64,000 nt of DNA from Paragordius varius. Lineage: Eukaryota; Nematomorpha. This document shows, in pieces, positions 36,901 through 47,019 of the stretch; position 1 is the first letter of the stretch, and each line of letters starts with the position of its first letter. Made by a program: the position numbers and the translations under genes. The notes below the pieces were generated by a model that saw only the letters and a list, made by a program, of their open reading frames with translations, searched no databases and was not told the origin of the DNA. The stretch covers positions 8,184,001 through 8,248,000 of the forward strand of contig OZ176054.1 in NCBI GenBank assembly GCA_964247055.1. Reading direction: 5' to 3'.

Positions 36901-39900
36901 AATAAAAATATGATAAATTATATATTGTTTTTGGATAGGATGTGTATATATAAGTTAATATTTATGTGAGACGCTATATTTTGCCAAAAGTATTAGACAT
37001 TTATTTTAGAAGACAAAAAACAACTATACCCAAAAAACCGGAAACAATTATAATTTTATATTAGTTTTGTGAAATATTCGCTCGCATTATGAAAGTTTAT
37101 TGAGAAAGATAATTTCGACCATATATACAGATTAAAACTTTAATTATATAGTAATATTGTGTCTCCATTTTTTGAGTTTACAAAAAAAATTACTACGTTT
37201 TTAAGGGTCTATATAATAATTTCTTAATCAAACTATTTTATAGCCCTATAATATGATTTATGATGCGACATGTTAGGTCTGTGGTTTAAAGGTAGTAGTT
37301 TAAACTCTCTATATCCAACAAAAAGTTAATTTATTACATAATAAATGATGTTTAATATTTTGACTAAAAAGTTTTGTTGACAATGTGAGCTAGACTTTGT
37401 AAATATTTTTGTCATTAAAGGAATGCCTTTTTTTATCATTCCATAAATTTTAATGAGAATGTTCATCTCTTCTAGTTTGCCAAACGTGTGTCCTCTTATG
37501 TGTGCTAATTATTTGGATGCCTTTGGCGACTAACTCAAATATATTTATATTTTTAAATACAATAATGGCTTTTTCATACACATACACATTTTTAAAAAAT
37601 TATATTTTATTTATACTATTAAAAAAGAAATTTTATCACATTACTCATACATATCTGCAATGTTTGATCAGATTTAATAGATTGACCCATAAAAATAGTA
37701 TTGTATTTTCTTCTGTTTTAAGTTTTCGGGAAAAATCCGTATATCTTTTGAACACATGCGTTTGTGTTTGTTGTAAAGATTACTAAAAATGAATCAAATT
37801 TATAAAATATAAATGCAATTTTTAATCTGTTTACGGCTGGCTAAAAAACGAATGTACTCTCCTCTTGTTTATATTTTCAAAAAAATTTAAATGTGTCTTA
37901 CTACAATAAAGCATATTTATAATTATACGTGATTTTTAATTAATCATTTTATGAAATATTTTTCCATATTTTAAACAATACATTATTCATCGATTCAATA
38001 TTAAAAGTAAATGATAATATCACCAAAATCTAAATTAAAATATACAATTATTGCAATAATGTTTGATTTATGTATGTTTTTGTAACCTATTTTCTTAAAT
38101 ACGTTATATATGCAATAAAATTTAACGAAGAATAATACGAAATTTTGATTGCATTTTATTGTATATTGATCAAATAATCTATACATAAACGCTACAACTT
38201 TTTACTATTTCTACCAATTAGTAAAAATAAACATTTTGGTTAACAACTTCTATAATTACCTTTTCTCTCGTTATATTTCGTGTACCTTGTCTCTTATCAT
38301 TCGTTTTTTAAATAAAATATAAAAATTTTTTACAGTTATTAAATTTTTTTTATCGTAATTGTAAAAAATATCTTCAAAAAATTGAAATTATTCGGTAACA
38401 CTTTTTTTTAATTTTAATTAAATGGGTATAACTTCTCCATATCCCGATTCTTTTTGGTCCAATATAAGAATGGACCAAATTTTTGCTATCCACAACCAAT
38501 CGCCGACATCAAAGACCTTTTCACGTTTTATTACTTCACCCACATCAGTTGTAAAATCTACCAAATGTTTCGTTCAATACTATTGCTCCAAAAATTTTCG
38601 CAGAAGCGATCATAATAATCAACGCGAAGTCCCGAAAAGTCATGATACAGATATGGACTCGCAATTGTATTGTCGAATAGATGATGTAAGACATGCCAAA
38701 ACTGGTTATTGGTGTAAAAAATCAGCGTTAGGATTTAAAGTGACCTCAAAAATGAATGATGGTTCATCGTCGAACAAAACTACAGTAAAAGGATTTGCAC
38801 TAAAACATGAATCGATAGCAAAACATTTATTATCGCCAAATTGGATCCCAAATGCTAAAAACAGTTATCCTGCTGCTGCCATATCTGTCAATAATCCAAG
38901 ATTAACACCCTTAGACAGGTCTAAAAGCTATAATCAAAATGTATCACCCATTAGCAGCTTTAATCATGAACCTGATTATGAAACTTTAGAAAATGACGAA
39001 GAATATTTGAGTGCAAAAAGATTTTGGACATCCTCGCCATCTTATCAAAGTGCCTCGTCTAAAAAAACTTTAATCCATTATAAAAATGAAAATATTCCGA
39101 TTCCTGTTTTCATTGAAGATGGCCAAACGATAAATTCTAAAAATAATTTTACCATACCAGTCCGTATAGAATGTCCACACAAGATTACCAAAACGAAATC
39201 AGATATACCAATTCCAGTTATAATTGATGCAAATCCAACAAGTGCGGATACAGCAGACGATTACACAAATTTGTCTGACAACGTGAGTTCTTATTTTAAT
39301 AACATTAAACCTAACTCAAATTTACATATTGAAGATATAAGCAACATTTCATCATCTACAGCATTTGTTAATAACAAAAATAACTATCAGAATTATGATC
39401 AGTCGTGCCGCCAAATCATTAAAAAATATCCCCATCTTGATAAATGTATCCTAAACAGTTCAAATCGTAGATCTTTTATTCAGGTTAAACCGATTGCAAA
39501 AGGTAGACCCGCATTGTCAGGTATCTTTGAAGATTGTCCATTTCGTAAATCTTTCTGTACATCTTCATCTTGGTCAGTTGATCCGAGATTAACAAGCAGT
39601 GTTCTGAGTACAACAACAGCTTCAACTTGTTTAGTTCCATGGAACCTTGCAGAAAAACAGGTTATCTCTTCCGATTTTACCAAAAATATTAATATACATC
39701 CATTTTCAAAAGAACATATAACATCTTATTATCAAACCGGCGCACACAGTAATAACAAAATTACATTCCCCAAAGAATTAAAGCACTTGCCAGGATTTGA
39801 CCAAGGTTCTTTCCAATCTGAACTTAGCAATGGACCATCATTAAATTCGACCATTGTAAAACTTGATCCATCGATTGTAAAACCGGACTTTACCAGCGAA

Positions 39901-42900
39901 ATAAAAACACTTGATGCGAGTGTTACCGATAAACCGATAGATAATTTAGATATTTTGGCATGGCTTGATGGGGCATCTCTTAGCAGGCATCCTAATCCTG
40001 AGAACAAGGATGAAAAAGTGAAATTTAATTGCGCTACACAAACACCATCCGAATGGAACTTTTCAGATTTTTTTATAGCAGCACAAACATCTCAAGCGAA
40101 AACTTTACCTCAACATAAATGTCAAATATTCCTGACTACTCGACAAAAAAATCGACCAACACAAATTGTGTTACCATCATTACAAAACGCTTCTTCTCGT
40201 AAAATTACATGTACACTGAGTTATAGTGATGAAAAAACATCGTCTGCGAATTTACGTTTGAATCATAAAACAGCAACCAAGTGTTCTGGAAACTATATTA
40301 ACCATAACTATAATTATAAAAAAACAGATATGTCCTTGCCAAAATCGGCTAATTCATCATCCAAAATTTTTGTTGTTATCAAATAAAACAGATTATTACA
40401 TTAACTTTTTGTAATTTTTCTTCTTTTACGTTTGATATTAAGATGTCAAAAATGCACATATTTTTTATCTATTATATGATTAATTATATAGGATGTAAAC
40501 CGTTAGCTTTAAGAAAATATATATTTCTTACCGTCATACTTATTTATGTACATTTATTAATTTATAGTGTCAGTTTTTTACCTTTGATGTTCTATCCAAT
40601 ATCATCTTACTAATTTATGTAAGATAATTTATATTGAAATACATTTTTTATATATCCTGTGCATTTTAACAAAATTTTAGCTTGAATGCGCATAAATTAA
40701 TTTTGAGATCTATATTTTATATCTTATTAACAGTTATAATACAAATCATGTTTTGTTACCTATGAAAATTTTTGTACTATACATTAAATATTTTGAAATT
40801 TACTTTTTTACTACTATTTAACCATACTTTGTTTTTGGATAAAAATCATGCTGTGTTTCTTATATTGTCGCACAATAAATACATAAATTAAATTTAATAC
40901 TATGTGATTTTCGTTATAATTAAAAACAGATCCGGTATTATTACATTAATTTCTAGAATCTTGATATAAGGTTTTCAATATTGTATTGGCAATATTATTA
41001 AACAATAAATTCAAAATATAATTAAACAATAATTTGGAATTCAGATCATCTGTTTTCCACATTTTTTGGGTAAGGTTAAAATATTTCAATAAATATAATA
41101 TTAATAATAAAAAATTGGGAAAAAATGATAAATTAAGATTTATATTATATTTTTTGAATATTGATGATTTGAAGTGTTGTGTAAACGGTTCTTTTAAAAC
41201 AAAACAATATTTATATTCCACTAGTTAACATTATTTTTTAGAAAAGATTAAATTAAAAATATTTTACTAGATAATTTTACTTTGACAACATAGCGCATCC
41301 TTGTCCTAGCTAATCCAACTGACACTATTTTTTGTGTGTACCTCCTTTTTAATTATAAATTTATCAATGTGTAATAGCATGCTTCGTTTTTGTATCATAT
41401 TGATATTTAGGTAAAAATGGATTATCAGATATACTTTATACTGGTTATATTCAAACCGCTGCCCACGGACACCTCATGCGGTCCTAAAAGTGCTTTTATT
41501 TTTAATCATTTAAAAAAATGAATTGCTTATTTTGAGTATAATCTCAAATATGTCAAACGGCTATGAATATGTTATTTGGCCCTTAAGACAAGAAAAATAA
41601 TTTTTTTGCCCCTTTGAAATTTTTTGGTGTTTACCACTGTTTTAAACAAATATAAAAAACTTTGATATGTAAATACAGCAGAGATTTGATATATGCCATA
41701 ATTATATATGCATAATTTAAAATAAGAATTGGTTACAAATGTCAATTTTCTCAAGCGACATACCCATGGACTTATTTTTATAATTTTACATATTTGAACC
41801 GGTTAAAATTGGCTAGATAATATTCTTTTTAATGATGTATATGACAAAAAAAGTTACCATACTTGTAACAATTTTTTTGGTATGGTATTTTATATCCATA
41901 CATAATAGGATCTCAAAAATTAATACCTATAAATTTATTTCTTTTTGCTTTATTTAAATTATTTGTATGAAACAAAGACATAATTAATGTGCCATTTATA
42001 ATAAAATTTTATACTGAAAGATTAAATTTTAAACTCTTCTTTTTATACCTTACCCTATAAATAGGTGAAAATCCTTATAATTACTTACACATGATTCTTT
42101 ATTAATCTTACCTCCTAAAGATAACCGTTTTTACAAACTTATAAACTAAGCTTTGGCTAATTGCAAATTTAGATGACACCCAATTCAGATCTTGGCATTT
42201 ATGTGAAAGCAGTGGTGTCGGGTGGGGCCGCCCAACAGGCCGGAGCACCCAAACCCGGCGATAAGATTGTGAGTGTCAATGGGATTTCTCTTTTGGGTGT
42301 GGATGAAAGTATCGCCGCTAACCTTATGAGCCGTGCTGGGCCAACTCTTACCCTACAATATATCGGTTTGTGTGTTTAACGATTATAATATAATTAAAAT
42401 TATTGTGAGACAAAACATAAAAATTGCAATACAAATCTTTTTAATAAAGACATCCATCCACATTTTTTATAACCTTATGTTTTAAAATAAGTTATCGTTT
42501 GGCGTTGCGAAATATGGATGATAAACATGTAATAACACTCTCATGTCATTCATGTTATATAAAAAATTGTAAAAGGTATGGCTGTTTTTTGAAGAAGAAA
42601 AATTTGTTTTTTAGTTTTTACGTTTTTCTTTACACTTTAAATTTTACTTATTATAGCTGAAAATCTTTAAAATATATGGATATTGAAAACTAATTTATAT
42701 TTTCATAGTTTAATTATTTATTCTTTTATGGATGGAAAAATATGTTTAAGTCTTGTTTTTGATAATTAAAATTGGTTAATGTTTATCGTCTCTTGGTTGT
42801 TAATAACTGTCAATGTTAATTCGGAGCTATTATAATTCTTTTAATTATTAAATGTATATATTATTAATTATTTGTTAAGAATATTTCAATTTAAAACAGA

Positions 42901-45900
42901 ACTTTAAAAGTTCTCTTTATTTTGAAAATATAGTTAAATATTACTCTTTTTAAATTGATTTAATACCTTATTATCAACCCTATATATTTTCTTTGTATCA
43001 TAAATCAGTTTAATTACGAATAAATAAATTTACCTCTTGCCTATCCAAAATATTAATAATGTCATAAAAGTGTCAAAAAATTGGGATTTTTTTATTTTTA
43101 ATTGGATAATAAAGATTATGTCGCCTAAACATTGGTGGGAAATTGCCATAAAGATATATATTATGCGGAACATTGAAAAATATAATTTTTCTTTAAAGTT
43201 AACGCTATTAATAAACACCTTGATTTATATTAGGTTTCCACTAACCCAGTCCACTTTTAAAAAACATTGATTAAAAGCTATTTGATAAATCAAAGTAATT
43301 TCTAATAACAATTTTATGTAACTATGATATTTAAAAGTTTTTAAGTTTTATTATAAAATATAATTTTACATAAATACCTTTTCACTAGAGAATCTGTATT
43401 TTATAATTTCTACATTTGAGTATTTTATAAGGCTATTGCAGACATTTAATAAATATCTTTATAATTATTAAACAAAAATATGGATATATTAACCATTATG
43501 CAATTAAAGCTTGATTACTGTTAAAATAATAACAAAATATGAGCTGTATTAACCATATTTAGGAGACTTATTTTGTGTAAATCAACCTGTGTTTGGGTAA
43601 AATTTTCTATTTCAAATATTTTTATACTCAATATAATAGGTTTAATTTATTAATAAATTTAGCTTGTAATGAAAGATATGCCAGATATTTGGAAAATGGC
43701 ACATCAAAATCGCCAGATACCCTTGTTAACGGAGGAGAGAACAATAAACAGCACATTAAAAGCCATCAAAATAACAATTTTAATTCTTTACCGCCTACAT
43801 ACAAACAAGAAGTAAGTTTAACCCAATCATCGTTTTTACCCCAATTTGAAAATAATATTCAATACACGCATCAAGCCAATAATATGATTGAAAGGTCAAA
43901 TGTCAAGCTTTCCAATCCATTTTCTCAGCATTTTATGACACACTCTGCAACGGTTACAAATGGTGATAGAAACATTCTTTCTCCCCACAATGAAAGCATT
44001 ATCAAGAGTACAACTTCACCAAATATATTTCTTAACTCACCTCTTGATACCCAAGAACAATCTCAAACACTAAATAAGGTACCATACTCTGGCACTGATG
44101 ATATACGTCGTTTGGAATATTCCCCTAAAGCCTTACATTCACACCGACCAAATACCATTGATAATAATGATAATAAAAATATTATAATATCCAACAATAA
44201 TCCGCCTTTGCACACGGTTACAAAAAGCATTCCATATCAATCCCAAAGTCTGAATCCAGAACAAAATGTCCCACAAAATTTTTATAATAACAATAAAACT
44301 CCTCTGAATATCAAACCTATCGAGAGCGATGTGCAGCAAATGCATACTCAAGCTTGGATTCAAAAGCATGATTTTCAAGAAGCTATAAATCATACCATTA
44401 ATCCTCAAAACGAATTGACTAACGTGGAGAATCTAATCGAGGCACCATCTGAAATAGTAAATGGTACATCTACAATTTTAATGACAAACAAAATTTATAA
44501 GAGAGTTTAGATGCTTTACTGTTTAAAAATGATTCTTTTACACATTTTTGGCTTAATTTTTTGTGTTTCATATAATTCTTTTCATGTAAAGATTTGATTA
44601 AAAATATTTTTTTAGAGGTTAAATAATAAGAATAGAGAAAAAGGCAAACGCATAAGAAAAAAATGTTAAAAAGATATATATTCCAATTGTTTGTTTTTGT
44701 AAAACCAGTACAAAGTTATGCAAAAAATGTTTGATTTTATAGTATCCCAACCCCATATAAACGAACAAGAAAATGAGAAGGGCGTTATTCCGGATGGCGA
44801 TCGATACATTGGACCGAAAGAAAAACTCACCATATGTCAAGAGATGATGGGTAAAACAATATACATCTTTGATATCTATTATTGTATTTTTATTTTTACG
44901 TGGATTTAATATTTTGAGAAATGAAATATTCTAGCTTAGTTTAAAATTTATCGTTTTACAATAAAATGATAAAAAATAATCTTTAATTATGATAATAAAT
45001 AATTGGTTATTTAACACCATAATTCCTGTAAATATATAATATATTGTCATCATCTCTGATGACATGTATTTTAACACATGTGCTAAAATTGTATTTAGCG
45101 ACTTTTGTGTTTTCTCATTTTTAATATATAAAATTATAGCTGAATTGCAAAACAAAGGTGATACCTTGAATGCGTATGAATCAGAAAAATTGAATGCGTT
45201 GATTATGGAATACGAATTTCAACGCAGACTCATGGAAGAAGAACAAAGTGACGACGATGATAATGACGACGGAGAAGGCGATGAGGGTAGAACCGAACCC
45301 CAACCTCAAATCAATATGATACCACCATCAACAATCGTTTTAAATTATTCCAAAGGTGGGTTTTTTATGAATTTTTTTGTTATGGATTTGTTTTTACATA
45401 GATAGATAAATAGATAGATAGATAGCTGTTGTCAAGGGGTCCCTTGGCATCCCGTCGTGACGGGGTTTAGGTGTTTGATTATTGCATTGAAGAAATTTTT
45501 GTTTAATCAGTCCCCGGCCTATATTTTTTTGGCCTGTAGGTCTTGGGTAATGTTTTTGACCCATGTTATTGCTGGACAACCAACTCTGTTTGTTTGGCTT
45601 AAGGTTCTCTTATATTTTTAATCCAATTATCGTTATCTAATCTTTGAATGTGACCGTAGTAGCCAAATAACAAATTTTTTTAAAAATATTTAAAGTGGTT
45701 TGTTTTATTTAAGGGATGTTTTTAGTTTTTGGAGTTATTTAATTGGTTGTCTAGATCCTGGTTTAAAATGAATTTGAAGAAGAAAGTTTTTATTCAAAAG
45801 ATAGATTTATTATATAAAAAAATGTGATTTATATTGTTTACAACAACGGTTGTTATATGGGTCTTTTTTGCAAATACATTTAATTGAAAAAAATATATTT

Positions 45901-46980
45901 TGATCAATTTGGTAAAAATTAAGAATTATTTTGTTGAAAAGGTTAAAGTTCTGATTCTATTGTACTTTAATTCACTAGTTATGATTTAATTCCATTTTTT
46001 GAGATTACAGATAACCTAATTATTTTTATTCATGTAAATATAAATGATAAATTTAAAAAAACTGTGAAAAAGATGAAAATTTATACTTCAATAAAAGAGA
46101 AAACAAAACAGGTATTAATTCATTGTTTAAAAAGTAATTTTGAAAAACGATTCCGTAACCGTTATTGGTATGTTTAAAATTGTATTATAATTCCTATTAT
46201 TTAAATTTCTATACCTTAATTTTTATAGTCTTATTAATTATTTGGATCCTCTCTTATTATATTATTTTATTTTTACGAATAGCAATCTTAGATCAAAACA
46301 ATTCCCATATTATACCGTCATCAAGGTATTTTATTTACATTAACTACTTTTAGTGCATTGTAATTTTTATTCATTAAAATTTACATTTCTTCATTCTTAG
46401 TGTTATTGAATCTGTTTGTAGCACTCAAGATCAAACAAATACCAATATCCATAGTGAAAATGTTATACCAGAAAAGCGCGTAATTATCATATATTGTTTA
46501 GATTTAGATGACATTATTCATATATTGTAATATATATTATATACTATAGTAAATGTCTTGTCCAAAAATGATTGAATAATTTTGTCTACATTGCTTAAAA
46601 AAATTATTGTATCATTTTATAAAAATTACCATTTACGTAAATTCGTATTCAAATTATTAACCATGTGCACAAAGATGTACACTTAACCTTTTTTAATTGA
46701 TATCTATTTAGGCTCCGGAACCTCCTACCAGAAATTTATCATCTTACATGGCTAGTAGCAAATCTGTTAATATTTCTACAAGTTTGAATCTAAAAGTAAT
46801 TACTCCTTCTGCCAATAACAACATATATCAACAGTTACCAAATGCTCTAAATACAGTACCAACTAATCTGGCAATAAACAGCCATAATACAACAAATAAT
46901 TTTGATGCAAATACATTGCCTGAAACAAAGTAAATTTAAAATTATTAATATTTTTTAGATGTATTATGTAAAATTTATAA

Positions 46981-47019
<39 letters not shown>

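Noticed and set aside
39480-40007. Minus-strand frames of 67 and 91 aa
   Set aside because: Antisense to the 654-aa nested gene, which has the better codon pattern and length.
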